A DNA stretch of 64,000 bases from Streptomyces mobaraensis (GCF_020099395.1 NZ_CP083590.1:2170001-2234000), one strand, 5' to 3'; shown: positions 1 to 8,918, counted from the stretch's first letter. The notes: generated by a model from the sequence alone, not told the origin. Numbers and translations: made by a program.

Positions 1-23
1 CGCGCCGGAGGCGAACGCACCGC

Positions 24-53
24 GGGCCGGGCTCCCCGAAGGGAGCCCGGCCC
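24..53 (-). terminator. hupS transcription terminator
   Basis: A perfect 13-bp inverted repeat (24-36 with 41-53) around a CGAA loop lies 25 bp past the hupS stop. It forms a very GC-rich hairpin without a U-tract, the usual form of Streptomyces terminators. Confidence 0.75.
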
Positions 54-78
54 GGCGCGTGACGCCGTCAGCGGCTTT

Positions 79-759
79 TTACTTCTTCTTGGCCGCGGCC
101 TTCTTAGCGGTGGTCTTGCGCGCGGTGGTCTTGCGCGCCGGAGCCTTGGTCGCCGTGGCCTTCTTCGCCGGGGCGGTCTTCTTCGCCGTGGTCTTCTTGG
201 CCGCCGCGGCGGTCGTCTTCTTCGCCGGCGTCGCCTTCTTCGCCGCTGCCGCCTTGGTGGCGGGCGCGGTCTTCTTGGCGGTGGTCTTCTTCGCCGCCGC
301 CGTGGTCTTCTTGGCGGTGGTGGCCTTGGTGGCGGTGGTCGCCTTCTTGGCCGTGGTCGCCTTCTTGGCGGCCGTCTTCTTGGCGGTGGCCTTCTTGGCC
401 GCGGCCTTGGTGGTGGCCTTGCCACCGGAAAGGCTGCCCTTGGGCGCCTTCTTCACCGCGACCTCGCCGCCCTTGGGCAGCTTCTTCGAGCCGCTCACCA
501 GGTCCTTGAAGCCCTGACCGGCGCGGAAGCGGGGCACCGAGGTCTTCTTGACCCGGACGCGCTCGCCGGTCTGCGGGTTGCGGGCGTAACGGGCCGGGCG
601 GTCGACCTTCTCGAACGAGCCGAAGCCGGTGACCGAGACCCGGTCGCCGGCGACGACCGCACGGACGATCGCGTCGAGTACCGCGTCGACCGCGTCAGCG
701 GCCTGCTGACGGCCGCCGAGCTTGTCGGCAATCGCTTCAACGAGCTGCGCCTTGTTCAC
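79..759 (-). CDS. hupS: HU-family nucleoid protein with lysine-rich tail (HupS)
   Basis: Histone-like protein that binds and compacts DNA. Residues 1-92 are a standard HU fold: NKAQLVEAIA at the N-terminus, then GDRVSVTGFGSF and the DNA-binding arm RYARNPQTGERVRV. Residues 93-226 are a low-complexity tail of AKK, TAKK and TTAKK repeats resembling the histone H1 tail. This two-part form is characteristic of actinobacterial HupS (and mycobacterial HupB) and contrasts with the tail-less HupA. The start is GTG with an AAGGGGAAG ribosome site. Known biology of the family, not visible here, is chromosome compaction during sporulation. The repetitive tail is the part most likely to vary in length between strains. 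Confidence 0.95.
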   Translation of the reverse strand: MNKAQLVEAIADKLGGRQQAADAVDAVLDAIVRAVVAGDRVSVTGFGSFEKVDRPARYARNPQTGERVRVKKTSVPRFRAGQGFKDLVSGSKKLPKGGEVAVKKAPKGSLSGGKATTKAAAKKATAKKTAAKKATTAKKATTATKATTAKKTTAAAKKTTAKKTAPATKAAAAKKATPAKKTTAAAAKKTTAKKTAPAKKATATKAPARKTTARKTTAKKAAAKKK

Positions 760-781
760 GTCTTCCCCTTCGGAGACACCT

Positions 782-799
782 GCTGGAATTTGTTCCAGC
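782..799 (-). promoter_or_regulatory. Palindrome in the hupS leader
   Basis: Inverted repeat GCTGGAA-TTTG-TTCCAGC, 23 bp upstream of the hupS GTG. It could be a leader hairpin or an operator. The half GCTGGAATT also occurs upstream of both cvnA genes in this window; whether that is more than chance is unknown. Confidence 0.45.
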
Positions 800-882
800 C
801 TTTTCGCACGTTAGGCAGATATATACCGCAAATCAAACACGAAACGGTCTAATCACCCTTGTGCCGCAACGAACCCGACCCA

Positions 883-1128
883 TCACGGAGTTCCGTCGGT
901 GCCGCGCTCTGAAGGGAAACGGCCCTCGTCGAGGTCCTTCATCAGCCGGTCCAGGCGCATTGCCGCGCCTGAGAGATCGTGCTTCGCCGCGGCCGTGATG
1001 GCCAGCAGCTTCCGGGACAGCGCCATCCGTACGCCCTCCGGGACTTGCAGTGCGCGCACCCGGGAGTGCGCTTCCTTGAGTTGGTCCGCGACGAGCCGGT
1101 AGAGCCCGAGTTGGCTGTCGCGTTCCAT
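883..1128 (-). CDS. Conserved small hypothetical protein
   Basis: 81 residues beginning MERDSQLGLYRL. The protein is charged and predicted helical (heptad-like stretch from LVADQLKEAHSRV through MALSRKLLAITAAAKHDL), with no membrane segment or signal peptide. I use ATG 1128 rather than the longer upstream reading because the upstream residues are Arg-rich and look non-coding. It sits between hupS and leuD, where I recall a similar small gene in other Streptomyces. The function is unknown; an all-helical protein of this size could be an adaptor, but that is only inference. Confidence 0.7.
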   Translation of the reverse strand: MERDSQLGLYRLVADQLKEAHSRVRALQVPEGVRMALSRKLLAITAAAKHDLSGAAMRLDRLMKDLDEGRFPSERGTDGTP

Positions 1129-1320
1129 GCACCGATTGTGCCATCTGAGGCGAGTTGTCGCCTCACAGGGCCTCAACAACGCGGTGCGCCCCCTGTCCGA
1201 AGACAGGGGGCGCATCATGCCAAACCTGGGGTGAACAGCGGAAATCGAGGGTCGATCCGGGCCCCGGGCGCTGGGCCGAACGGGCGGGAAACCGGGTCGG
1301 AGACCGGCCCGGAAACCGCC

Positions 1321-1914
1321 TCAGACCTGGGCCGTGGACGGCTTGTGGGCCGGCCGGCGGGCTTCGAAGGCGGCGATGGCGGACTCGTGCCGGAGGGTTA
1401 GCCCGATGTCGTCCAGCCCCTCCAGCAACCGCCACCGGGCGTTCTCGTCAAGGCTGAAATCGGCCGTGATGCCCTCGGCCCGCACCTGGCGCGCGACGAG
1501 GTCCACGGTCACCTCCGCGGCGGGGTCGGCCTCGGTCAGCTCCCACAGCCGCTCGACGGTCTCCTGCGGCAGGACGACCGTCAGCAGACCGTTCTTGAGC
1601 GAGTTACCCCGGAAGATGTCCGCGAACCGTGCGGAGATCACGGTTTTGAAGCCGAAGTTCTGCAGCGCCCAGACCGCGTGCTCGCGGGAGGAGCCGGTGC
1701 CGAAGTCCGGCCCGGCGACCAGGACCGAGGCGCCCGCGCGGGCGGGCTCGTTGAGGACGAAGTCCGGGTCCTTGCGCCACGCCTCGAAGAGGCCGTCCTC
1801 GAAACCGTCGCGGGTGACCTTCTTCAGCCAGTGCGCCGGGATGATCTGGTCCGTGTCCACGTTGCTGCGGCGCAGCGGCACGGCCCGGCCGGTGTGTGCG
1901 GTGAACGCTTCCAT
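1321..1914 (-). CDS. leuD: 3-isopropylmalate dehydratase small subunit
   Basis: Swivel-domain subunit of isopropylmalate isomerase, which interconverts 2- and 3-isopropylmalate in leucine synthesis and works as a LeuC-LeuD heterodimer in the cytoplasm. 197 residues, the usual length. Family motifs are [17 protein letters not shown] near the N-terminus and [14 protein letters not shown] (substrate-binding loop). It lies 53 bp downstream of leuC on the same strand, so the two form an operon read from the leuC/ndgR divergent promoter region. The start ATG 1914 has a GAGGAAGAG ribosome site. Confidence 0.96.
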   Translation of the reverse strand: MEAFTAHTGRAVPLRRSNVDTDQIIPAHWLKKVTRDGFEDGLFEAWRKDPDFVLNEPARAGASVLVAGPDFGTGSSREHAVWALQNFGFKTVISARFADIFRGNSLKNGLLTVVLPQETVERLWELTEADPAAEVTVDLVARQVRAEGITADFSLDENARWRLLEGLDDIGLTLRHESAIAAFEARRPAHKPSTAQV

Positions 1915-1967
1915 GAGCTGCTCTTCCTCGCTGGGTGGGGTGGCTGGGGTAGGGTGCCCTGCGCCGT

Positions 1968-3389
1968 TCAGGCGGCGAGGACCGGACCGGCCGGGAGGTC
2001 GGCGGGCGAGGCGAGCCGGCCGAGCACGGCGGTGGCGGCGGCGACCTGCGGCGAGACCAGGTGCGTCCGGCCGCCCTTGCCCTGCCTGCCCTCGAAGTTG
2101 CGGTTGGAGGTCGACGCCGACCGCTCGCCCGGCGCCAGTTGGTCGGGGTTCATGCCCAGGCACATCGAGCACCCGGCGTGCCGCCACTCGGCGCCCGCCG
2201 CGGTGAACACCGCGTCGAGCCCCTCGTCGACCGCCTGCAACGCCACCCGGACGGACCCCGGGACGACCAGCATCCGCACCCCGTCGGCGACCGCGCGGCC
2301 GCGCAGCACGTCGGCGGCGGCCCGCAGGTCCTCGATCCGGCCGTTGGTGCAGGAGCCCACGAAGACGGTGTCCACGGCGATGTCGCGGAGCGGCTGACCG
2401 GCCGTCAACCCCATGTACTCCAGGGCGCGTTCGGCGGCGGAGCGCTCCGACGCGTCCTCGTACGAAGCGGGGTCGGGGACGGCCGCCGACAGCGGTGCGC
2501 CCTGCCCCGGGTTGGTGCCCCAGGTGACGAACGGGGAGAGGGCCGACGCGTCGATGACCACCTCGTGGTCGAAGACGGCGTCGTCGTCGGTGCGCAGGGT
2601 GCGCCAGTGGGCGACGGCGGCGTCCCAGTCGGCGCCCCGGGGCGCGTGCGGGCGGTCCTTCAGGTAGGCGAACGTGGTCTCGTCCGGGGCGATCATGCCC
2701 GCCCGGGCGCCGGCCTCGATGGACATGTTGCAGACGGTCATCCGCGCCTCCATCGAGAGCTTCTCGATCGCGGACCCGCGGTACTCGATGACGTACCCCT
2801 GGCCGCCGCCGGTGCCGATCTCCGCGATGACGGCGAGGATCAGGTCCTTCGCGGTGACTCCTTCGGGGAGTTCGCCCTCGACCGTGACGGCCATGGTCCG
2901 GAACGGCGACATGGGCAGCGTCTGGGTCGCGAGGACGTGCTCGACCTGGCTGGTGCCGATGCCGAAGGCGAGGGCGCCGAACGCGCCGTGGGTGGAGGTG
3001 TGGCTGTCCCCGCAGACCACGGTGGCGCCGGGGTGCGTCAGTCCCAGCTGCGGTCCCACTACGTGGACGACGCCCTGCTCCACGTCGCCCAGCGGGTGCA
3101 GCCGGACCCCGAACTCGGCGCAGTTGCGGCGCAGGGTCTCCAGCTGGGTGCGCGAGACCGGGTCCGCGATGGGCTTGTCGATGTCGAGGGTGGGGGTGTT
3201 GTGGTCCTCGGTGGCGATGGTCAGGTCGGTGCGGCGCACCGGCCGGCCCGCCTTGCGCAGTCCGTCGAACGCCTGGGGGCTGGTGACTTCGTGCAGCAGG
3301 TGGAGATCGATGTAGAGGAGGTCGGGCTCGCCCTCGGCGCGCGCCACGACGTGCTCTTCCCAGACCTTCTCGGCCAGTGTGCGTCCCAT
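1968..3389 (-). CDS. leuC: 3-isopropylmalate dehydratase large subunit
   Basis: Aconitase-fold subunit carrying the [4Fe-4S] cluster of isopropylmalate isomerase. 473 residues, normal for bacterial LeuC. The cluster ligands are visible as [13 protein letters not shown] and [11 protein letters not shown] (CxxC), and [15 protein letters not shown] is the conserved active-site segment. The start ATG 3389 follows a GGAGGGA ribosome site. It is transcribed divergently from ndgR across a 97-bp gap containing a strong palindrome, so NdgR control is likely. Confidence 0.97.
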   Translation of the reverse strand: MGRTLAEKVWEEHVVARAEGEPDLLYIDLHLLHEVTSPQAFDGLRKAGRPVRRTDLTIATEDHNTPTLDIDKPIADPVSRTQLETLRRNCAEFGVRLHPLGDVEQGVVHVVGPQLGLTHPGATVVCGDSHTSTHGAFGALAFGIGTSQVEHVLATQTLPMSPFRTMAVTVEGELPEGVTAKDLILAVIAEIGTGGGQGYVIEYRGSAIEKLSMEARMTVCNMSIEAGARAGMIAPDETTFAYLKDRPHAPRGADWDAAVAHWRTLRTDDDAVFDHEVVIDASALSPFVTWGTNPGQGAPLSAAVPDPASYEDASERSAAERALEYMGLTAGQPLRDIAVDTVFVGSCTNGRIEDLRAAADVLRGRAVADGVRMLVVPGSVRVALQAVDEGLDAVFTAAGAEWRHAGCSMCLGMNPDQLAPGERSASTSNRNFEGRQGKGGRTHLVSPQVAAATAVLGRLASPADLPAGPVLAA

Positions 3390-3453
3390 CGCTGTCCCTC
3401 CGGATCGGGGTGCCGTGGGTACAGGTTGGCGGCTTCCGGGAAAACGTGAACTT

Positions 3454-3474
3454 GCGTTTCATAGTGTGAGACGC
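3454..3474. promoter_or_regulatory. Probable NdgR (IclR-type) operator
   Basis: A 21-bp imperfect palindrome whose outer arms GCGTTTCA and TGAGACGC match at 7 of 8 positions. It lies 13 bp upstream of the ndgR ATG and 65 bp upstream of leuC. IclR regulators normally bind such short dyads beside their own genes, so one site could control both directions. Confidence 0.65.
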
Positions 3475-3486
3475 GAGTATCGTTGC

Positions 3487-4215
3487 ATGGACAATTCTGG
3501 TGGCGCCTCGAGCGGAGTGGGCGTACTCGACAAAGCGGCCCTGGTGCTGAGCGCCCTGGAGTCGGGCCCGGCGACGCTCGCCGGACTGGTGACGGCCACC
3601 GGCCTGGCGCGCCCGACCGCGCACCGGCTCGCGGTGGCCCTGGAACACCACCGCATGGTGGCGCGCGACATGCAGGGCCGCTTCATCCTCGGCCCCCGGC
3701 TGAGCGAACTCGCGGCGGCGGCGGGCGAGGACCGCCTGCTGGCCACGGCCGGCCCGGTCCTCACGCACCTGCGCGACGTGACGGGCGAGAGCGCCCAGCT
3801 CTACCGCCGCCAGGGCGACATGCGCATCTGCGTCGCGGCGGCGGAACGGCTGTCCGGACTGCGGGACACGGTCCCCGTCGGCTCCACCCTGCCCATGAAG
3901 GCCGGCTCCGCCGCCCAGGTCCTCATGGCCTGGGAGGAGCCGGAGCGGCTGCACCGCGGGCTGCAGGGGGCTCGGTTCACGGCCACGGCGCTTTCGGGTG
4001 TGCGGCGGCGGGGGTGGGCGCAGTCGATCGGGGAGCGGGAGCCGGGTGTGGCGTCCGTCTCCGCGCCGGTGCGGGGGCCTTCGAATCGGGTGGTGGCGGC
4101 GGTGTCGGTGTCCGGGCCGATTGAGCGGCTCACCCGGCACCCTGGGCGTATGCATGCCCAGGCCGTGCTGGACGCGGCGGTGCGGCTGACGGAGGCGTTG
4201 CGGCGCAACGGGTGA
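3487..4215 (+). CDS. ndgR: IclR-family regulator NdgR
   Basis: Transcription regulator of 242 residues. The N-terminal winged helix-turn-helix (about residues 14-70) includes [35 protein letters not shown] and a wing LGPRLSEL. The C-terminal IclR effector domain follows (about 85-240: [38 protein letters not shown]). NdgR is known in Streptomyces as a regulator of leuCD and other amino-acid genes; the position divergent from leuCD supports the name. ATG 3487 is preferred because the upstream in-frame extension reads through the operator. Confidence 0.92.
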   Translation: MDNSGGASSGVGVLDKAALVLSALESGPATLAGLVTATGLARPTAHRLAVALEHHRMVARDMQGRFILGPRLSELAAAAGEDRLLATAGPVLTHLRDVTGESAQLYRRQGDMRICVAAAERLSGLRDTVPVGSTLPMKAGSAAQVLMAWEEPERLHRGLQGARFTATALSGVRRRGWAQSIGEREPGVASVSAPVRGPSNRVVAAVSVSGPIERLTRHPGRMHAQAVLDAAVRLTEALRRNG

Positions 4216-4253
4216 GGGTGCCCCGGACCCGCCCTTTCTCCCCCAGCTACCGC

Positions 4254-4445
4254 TGGGAGGTGCCCCCAGTTTCTTGCGGGGGCAAGCCCCCGCACCCCCG
4301 AAACTGCGCTCCGCGCGGTTGTCCTCAAACGCCGGACGGGCTGATTTCAGCCCGTCCGGCGCTTGAGGACGAGCGGCGCGGCCGCGAAAAGGGGGTCTGG
4401 GGGCTTGCCCCCAGGAATCGGCGAAGGGGCGGGGCAGGGGCTCAG
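4254..4445. repeat. Dispersed intergenic palindrome element, copy 1
   Basis: A composite non-coding element. A near-perfect 24-bp inverted repeat (4321-4344 with 4347-4370, one mismatch) is built on CAAACGCCGGACGGGCTGA and flanked by GGGGGCAAGCCCCC and GGGGGCTTGCCCCC modules. Related pieces occur near 24.5, 38.1, 57.8 and 58.2 kb. Here it lies between the convergent ends of ndgR and the DUF4188 gene and can act as a bidirectional terminator. No gene is seen in it. Confidence 0.8.
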
Positions 4446-4936
4446 CCCCCCGCAGGGGCCCCGAGCCGCTCCGCGGCCCGCTCGCCCCGCCGGGCCACGG
4501 CCTCGACCCCGTACGCGGCACCGAGCCCATGCGCCGGCATCCCGCTGTAGATCGTCTCGTAGGACCCCGCCGGCACCACATACGTCTCGTGCCAGATCCC
4601 CACCCGCCCCGCCGCGTCCCGCGCCCGCCGGTTGAACGCGGCCCAGGCCGGCCGGTGGAGCCGGTCCCGGTCGGCCGCGTAGGCGAGCAGCTTCTCGCGC
4701 GACTCCCAGTACTGCAGCACCGTGTACTCCCGCGGCCCGGCCGTCAGCAGCCGGTAGCCCAGCAGCCCGGCGTCGGGGTCCCGCCCGAGCTCCCCCAGCA
4801 TCCGCCGCATCGCGTCGAACACCGGTATCCAGTGGCGCGCCGAGCGCCAGCGGTTGATCCGCATGCCGATCAGGAAGACGACCACGTCCCCTTCGGCCGC
4901 CGCCGTGACCCGGCCCTCGATCGGTGACTTGCCCAT
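4442..4936 (-). CDS. DUF4188 / monooxygenase-like protein
   Basis: 164-residue cytoplasmic protein of the DUF4188 group (dimeric alpha-beta barrel, related by fold to small antibiotic-biosynthesis monooxygenases). Typical segments are [40 protein letters not shown] and [23 protein letters not shown]. No enzymatic activity is established for the family to my knowledge. It is divergent from a MerR regulator across two palindromes, so it is probably the regulator's main target. Start ATG 4936. Confidence 0.85.
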   Translation of the reverse strand: MGKSPIEGRVTAAAEGDVVVFLIGMRINRWRSARHWIPVFDAMRRMLGELGRDPDAGLLGYRLLTAGPREYTVLQYWESREKLLAYAADRDRLHRPAWAAFNRRARDAAGRVGIWHETYVVPAGSYETIYSGMPAHGLGAAYGVEAVARRGERAAERLGAPAGG

Positions 4937-4957
4937 GGCGTTACCCCCGCCCCTCAT

Positions 4958-5000
4958 TGGACGGCGGCGCCGTCCATGCTTGGATAGTGGCACTATCCAA
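4958..5000. promoter_or_regulatory. Two adjacent palindromic operators between DUF4188 gene and merR
   Basis: Site A (4958-4976) has arms TGGACGGC and GCCGTCCA with a 3-bp centre. Site B (4980-5000) is a perfect dyad with 10-bp arms TTGGATAGTG and CACTATCCAA around one G. The centres are about 23 bp apart and share a TTGGA..TCCA(A) frame. Site B ends 18 bp before the merR ATG. MerR proteins bind dyads of this kind lying within promoters. Confidence 0.75.
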
Positions 5001-5018
5001 CAGGAGGGCGCAAGAGCC

Positions 5019-5753
5019 ATGCGACTGGCCGAGCTCAGCGAACGCAGCGGCGTTCCCACCGCGACGATCAAGTACTACCTGCGCGAGGGGCTGCTGCGGC
5101 CGGGCCGCCGGGTGTCCGCGACCCAGGCCGCGTACGACGAGGGCCATCTGCGGCGGCTGCGGCTGGTACGGGCGCTGATCCAGGTGGGCGGGGTGTCGGT
5201 GGCCGCCGCGCGGGAGGTGATCGCCGCGGCGGAGGACACGTCCCTGGACCACCACATGCGGCTGGGGGCGGCCACCTGGGCCCTGCCGAGGGTCCCGGCA
5301 CCGGAGGCCGGCGACGAGGCGGCGGAGGCCGCCCGCGGGGCGGTGGACGGCCTGCTCGCGCGGCTGGGGTGGGACCCGGCCCGGGTGGAGGTCACGGCCT
5401 CCCCCGCCTACCGGACGCTGCTGGACTCGGTGGCCGCCCTGGCCCGGCTGGGCTACCCGTGCGGGACGGAGCACCTGCTGCCGTACGGGCGGCTGGCCGC
5501 GGAGCTCGCCGTCACCGACCTGGACCTGGTGCTGGCGGAGCCGACGGCGGACGGTCAGGTGGAGGCGGCCGTGGCGCTCACCGTGCTCTACGAGCCGGTG
5601 CTGCTCAGCCTGCGGCGGCTGGCGCACGCGGAGGAGTCGGCGCGGCGCCTCGAAGGCGGGGACGTCGGAGGCCAGGACGACGGAAGCGGGCCCCCGGAGC
5701 TCAGCCGACCGACTCCGGCAGCCGGAGACCGGGAGTCCGGTCCCAGCCGATGA
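5019..5753 (+). CDS. MerR-family transcription regulator
   Basis: 244 residues. The N-terminal MerR DNA-binding domain begins MRLAELSERSGVPTATIKYY and continues LREGLLRPGRRVSATQAAY and HLRRLRLVRALIQVGGVSVA (residues 1-70). The C-terminal 170 residues are an uncharacterised, Ala/Leu-rich helical effector domain without the cysteine pattern of metal sensors, so a small organic ligand is likelier than a metal. An AGGAGGG ribosome site precedes the ATG. The two palindromes immediately upstream are presumed operators for this gene and the divergent DUF4188 gene. Its 3' end overlaps the convergent MEDS-STAS gene by 53 bp. Confidence 0.88.
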   Translation: MRLAELSERSGVPTATIKYYLREGLLRPGRRVSATQAAYDEGHLRRLRLVRALIQVGGVSVAAAREVIAAAEDTSLDHHMRLGAATWALPRVPAPEAGDEAAEAARGAVDGLLARLGWDPARVEVTASPAYRTLLDSVAALARLGYPCGTEHLLPYGRLAAELAVTDLDLVLAEPTADGQVEAAVALTVLYEPVLLSLRRLAHAEESARRLEGGDVGGQDDGSGPPELSRPTPAAGDRESGPSR

Positions 5754-6579
5754 GCGTGATGACCTCGCACAGCCGCGGCGCCAGGCCGGTGAGTTCGACG
5801 GAGCGGTGGCGGGCGGCGCGGGCCCGGGCGAAGGTCATCAGCAGCCGGAGGCCGCCGAGGTCGGGGAACTCCACGCCGGACATCTCCAGGCGGAGGTCGT
5901 CGCGGACCGCGGCCACCGAGCGCAGGGCGTCCCGGAGCTGCCGGTGGGCGGAGGCGTCGACCCGGCCCTCCAGGCGCAGGCCGGGCGGCCGGTAGGTGCG
6001 GACGACGAGCAGGTCGGCGGTTCTGACCAGCGGGTCGGGGCCCACGCCGCGGGTGTGGGCCGAGGCGGCGGCGTCCAGCGCCTCGGGGGCGCAGCGCCGG
6101 ACGTCGTACTGGCAGACGGCCAGGGCGCGGCCGGCGGCGAACTCCTCGCCGAGCAGGGACTCGTACCGCAGCAGCCGGCGCACGTCGCGCCCGTCGTGCG
6201 GGGCCGGGCAGGGTTCCCCGGCGATGCGCAGGGCGCGGTAGCCCTCCGCGCGGCAGCGGGTGGCGGCGGTGTGTAACCGGTCCCGCAGCGCGGCGGGTTC
6301 CAAGGGGCCGTCGCCGGTGCGGAGTTCGTCCAGGGGGAGCACTTCCACGCCGGTGCGCGGGGCCGGCAGCCGGTACCGGTCGAGCAGGGCCGCGGGGTCG
6401 TGGGGGTCCCGGCGGCCGGCCAGGTAGAGGATCTTGTCCTGGGCGTCCAGGCCGCCGCGGACGAACTCCCGCAGCACCGCGGTCCGCTCCTCGTCGGAGG
6501 CGAAGAGCAGGCAGGCGTGGTCACCGGGCCGGAGGTCGCCGACGGGGGTCCGGTGGAGCGCGCCACGGGGAAGGGCCAT
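5701..6579 (-). CDS. MEDS-domain sensor with STAS domain
   Basis: 292-residue cytoplasmic protein. Residues about 10-170 match the MEDS (DcmR-like sensory) domain: GDHACLLFASDEERTAVLREF, FVRGGLDAQDKILYLAG and YESLLGEEFAAGRALAVCQYD. Residues about 200-285 form a STAS domain: LRLEGRVDASAHRQLRDAL and LRLEMSGVEFPDLGGLRLLM, where the Ser of many anti-sigma antagonists is replaced in the DxGG loop (PDLGG). Streptomyces has many such proteins in partner-switching stress signalling; this one has no adjacent sigma or anti-sigma gene. ATG 6579 is chosen from the start of similarity. Confidence 0.85.
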   Translation of the reverse strand: MALPRGALHRTPVGDLRPGDHACLLFASDEERTAVLREFVRGGLDAQDKILYLAGRRDPHDPAALLDRYRLPAPRTGVEVLPLDELRTGDGPLEPAALRDRLHTAATRCRAEGYRALRIAGEPCPAPHDGRDVRRLLRYESLLGEEFAAGRALAVCQYDVRRCAPEALDAAASAHTRGVGPDPLVRTADLLVVRTYRPPGLRLEGRVDASAHRQLRDALRSVAAVRDDLRLEMSGVEFPDLGGLRLLMTFARARAARHRSVELTGLAPRLCEVITLIGWDRTPGLRLPESVG

Positions 6580-6677
6580 GCGGGGAATTATGGCGACGGC
6601 GCCCCGGGGCGAGAAGGGCGCACGGGGCGGAAACGGCAAATGCCCCCCGCGTATCGCGGAGGGCATTTCCCTGTGCG

Positions 6678-6750
6678 TACCCCCGACCGGATTCGAACCG
6701 GCGCTACCGCCTTGAGAGGGCGGCGTGCTAGGCCGCTACACAACGGGGGC
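6678..6750 (-). tRNA. tRNA-Glu (CUC), copy 1
   Basis: 73-nt cloverleaf. The acceptor strands are GCCCCCG and CGGGGGU, the anticodon stem CCGCC/GGCGG encloses loop CUCUCAA (anticodon CUC), and the T-arm is GGTTCGAATCC. CCA is not encoded. It is identical to the copies at 6866 and 6999. Confidence 0.97.
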
Positions 6751-6780
6751 TTGCTCTGTTGCAGACTCGGAAGTCTTGCG

Positions 6781-6852
6781 CTGGGCTACCAGGACTCGAA
6801 CCTAGACTAAATGAACCAGAATCACTCGTGCTGCCAATTACACCATAGCCCA
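6781..6852 (-). tRNA. tRNA-Gln (CUG), copy 1
   Basis: 72-nt cloverleaf with acceptor TGGGCTA/TAGCCCA, discriminator G and anticodon loop UUCUGGU (anticodon CUG). The anticodon stem contains a G-U pair (AGTGA/TCATT), unlike the second Gln copy. CCA is not encoded. Confidence 0.96.
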
Positions 6853-6865
6853 TGGTGATGACCAG

Positions 6866-6938
6866 TACCCCCGACCGGATTCGAACCGGCGCTACCGCCT
6901 TGAGAGGGCGGCGTGCTAGGCCGCTACACAACGGGGGC
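6866..6938 (-). tRNA. tRNA-Glu (CUC), copy 2
   Basis: Same 73-nt sequence as the other two Glu genes in this array; anticodon CUC, no encoded CCA. Confidence 0.97.
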
Positions 6939-6998
6939 CCTAGCGATCCATCGACATCGCCTCCGGAATTCTCCGAATGGTGACGGATTCAGGATCAG

Positions 6999-7071
6999 TA
7001 CCCCCGACCGGATTCGAACCGGCGCTACCGCCTTGAGAGGGCGGCGTGCTAGGCCGCTACACAACGGGGGC
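6999..7071 (-). tRNA. tRNA-Glu (CUC), copy 3
   Basis: Same 73-nt sequence as copies 1 and 2. All five tRNA genes are on the minus strand downstream of gltX. Confidence 0.97.
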
Positions 7072-7152
7072 TCGCACTTCGCGTTTTGCGCTTTCGCGCG
7101 GTTTCTACTTTACCAGTAGTTTTGCAAGAGAATTTCCAGTGAATTTCTCTTG

Positions 7153-7224
7153 CTGGGGTACCAGGACTCGAACCTAGACTAAGTGAACCAGAATCACTCG
7201 TGCTGCCAATTACACCATACCCCA
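7153..7224 (-). tRNA. tRNA-Gln (CUG), copy 2
   Basis: 72 nt, acceptor TGGGGTA/TACCCCA, discriminator G, anticodon CUG. It differs from copy 1 by a compensated change in the acceptor stem and by a regular anticodon stem (AGTGA/TCACT). It is the gltX-proximal member of the array. Confidence 0.96.
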
Positions 7225-7347
7225 CCAGAACTCAACCCCCCTGAAGGGGTCTTGCTCGGCTCGCGCCCTCCGCTCCGGCCTCTCGGCCCTCCCGGGCGGC
7301 GCAGGAAGAACATTACCCGAAGGTGGACGGGGCACCAAAATCGATAA

Positions 7348-7427
7348 CCCGGGCCGGTGCCCGGCCCGGGCCCCGGAACGCGGCGAAGGGCCCCGGAGGC
7401 CGCCCGCGCGGCTTCCAGGGCCCTTCG
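7348..7427 (-). terminator. gltX terminator hairpins
   Basis: Two hairpins follow gltX. The first (7384-7427) pairs CGAAGGGCCC with GGGCCCTTCG around an inner GGAGGCCGC/GCGGCTTCC stem. The second (7348-7370) is a perfect 10-bp CCCGGGCCGG/CCGGCCCGGG stem with a 3-nt loop. They separate gltX from the tRNA array. Confidence 0.65.
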
Positions 7428-7445
7428 GGGTGCGGGCGGCAGCCG

Positions 7446-8918
7446 TCAGGCGGCCAGCTTCGCCAGGGCGGCGTCGACACGCTCCAGGGTCCGCTCGCGG
7501 CCGAGGACCTCCAGCGACTCGAAGAGCGGCAGGCCGACCGTACGGCCGGTGACGGCCACCCGGACCGGGGCCTGGGCCTTGCCGAGCTTGAGGCCGTGCT
7601 CCTCACCCGCGGCGACGACGGCGGCCTTGAGGGCCTCGGCGTTCCAGTCGGCGGCGGCCAGCTTCTCGCGGGCGGTACGGAGGAGGGCGTCGGAGCCCTC
7701 CTTCATGGCCTTGGCCCAGGACGCCTCGTCCTCCACCGGGCGGTCGAGGAAGAGGAAATCCACGTTGGCCGTGATGTCGGAGAGGACCGTGAGGCGGGTC
7801 TGGGCCAGCGGGGCCAGCTCCGCGAACGCGGCGGCGTCGAACGCCTCCGGCGCCCAGGGGGCGTGCGGGGCGCGCAGCCAGGGCTCGCAGGCCGCGACGA
7901 AGTCCTTCACGTCCAGCCGGCGGATGTGGTCGGCGTTGATCGCCTCGGCCTTCTTGAGGTCGAAGCGGGCCGGGTTGGCGTTGACGTCCTTGATGTCGAA
8001 CGCCGCGACCATCTCGTCCATCGAGAAGAGGTCCTGGTCGGCCGAGAGGGACCAGCCGAGCAGCGAGAGGTAGTTGAGCAGGCCCTCCGGCAGGAAGCCG
8101 CGCTCCCGGTAGAGGTTGAGGGAGGACTGCGGGTCGCGCTTGGAGAGCTTCTTGTTGCCCTCGCCCATGACGTACGGCAGGTGGCCGAACTCGGGCACGG
8201 CCTTGGCGACGCCCAGCTCGATCAGCGCCTTGTAGAGGGCGATCTGCCGCGGAGTGGAGGACAGCAGGTCCTCGCCGCGCAGCACGTGGGTGATCTCCAT
8301 CAGCGCGTCGTCGACGGGGTTGACGAGCGTGTACAGCGGGGCACCGTTGGCCCGGACGATGCCGAAGTCCGGCACGTTCTCCGGGGTGAAGGTGAGTTCG
8401 CCGCGGACCAGGTCGGTGAAGGTGATCGCCTCGTCGGGCATCCGGAAGCGGACGATCGACGGGCGGCCCTCGGCCTCGTAGGCGGCCTTCTGCTCGGGGC
8501 TCACGACCCGGCACTTGCCGTCGTAGCCGGACGGCTTGCCGGCGGCGCGGGCGGCCTCGCGGCGGGCGTCGAGCTCCTCGGTGGTGCAGTAGCAGTGGTA
8601 CGCGTGGCCGGCGTCGAGGAGCTTCCGCGCCACGTCGCGGTAGATGTCCATGCGCTGCGACTGGCGGTAGGGCGCGTGGGGGCCGCCCACCTCGGGGCCC
8701 TCGTCCCAGTCGAAGCCCAGCCACCGCATCGCGCCGAGGAGCTGCTCGTACGACTCCTCGGAGTCGCGGGCCGCGTCGGTGTCCTCGATGCGGAAGACCA
8801 GGGTGCCGCCGTGGTGGCGGGCGAACGCCCAGTTGAAGAGGGCGGTGCGGACCAGCCCCACGTGGGGGTTGCCGGTCGGCGAGGGACAGAAACGTACGCG
8901 GACGTTCGCGTTAGCCAC
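7446..8918 (-). CDS. gltX: Glutamyl-tRNA synthetase
   Basis: Class I aminoacyl-tRNA synthetase, 490 residues. The HIGH-type signature appears as [12 protein letters not shown] near the N-terminus and the KMSKS-type loop as [11 protein letters not shown] at about residue 250. The C-terminal anticodon-binding domain is complete. Most actinobacteria lack GlnRS and use a non-discriminating GluRS to charge both tRNA-Glu and tRNA-Gln, followed by GatCAB amidation. The tRNA-Glu and tRNA-Gln genes just downstream are therefore its likely substrates. GTG start 8918 overlaps the stop of the upstream FAH gene by 8 bp, suggesting coupling. Confidence 0.97.
   Translation of the reverse strand: MANANVRVRFCPSPTGNPHVGLVRTALFNWAFARHHGGTLVFRIEDTDAARDSEESYEQLLGAMRWLGFDWDEGPEVGGPHAPYRQSQRMDIYRDVARKLLDAGHAYHCYCTTEELDARREAARAAGKPSGYDGKCRVVSPEQKAAYEAEGRPSIVRFRMPDEAITFTDLVRGELTFTPENVPDFGIVRANGAPLYTLVNPVDDALMEITHVLRGEDLLSSTPRQIALYKALIELGVAKAVPEFGHLPYVMGEGNKKLSKRDPQSSLNLYRERGFLPEGLLNYLSLLGWSLSADQDLFSMDEMVAAFDIKDVNANPARFDLKKAEAINADHIRRLDVKDFVAACEPWLRAPHAPWAPEAFDAAAFAELAPLAQTRLTVLSDITANVDFLFLDRPVEDEASWAKAMKEGSDALLRTAREKLAAADWNAEALKAAVVAAGEEHGLKLGKAQAPVRVAVTGRTVGLPLFESLEVLGRERTLERVDAALAKLAA

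Noticed and set aside
59..517. Plus-strand frame of Ala/Val/Phe repeats opposite hupS
   Set aside because: Hydrophobic low complexity is simply the antisense of the AAG-rich lysine tail.
1321..4581. 1086-codon reading of leuD with a large N-terminal extension
   Set aside because: The extension overlaps leuC and ndgR and is Arg/Pro-rich; LeuD begins at [10 protein letters not shown].
6678..7224. tRNA array as an attachment site of an integrated element
   Set aside because: No integrase, excisionase or direct-repeat boundary of a tRNA 3' end lies nearby; the neighbours are backbone genes.
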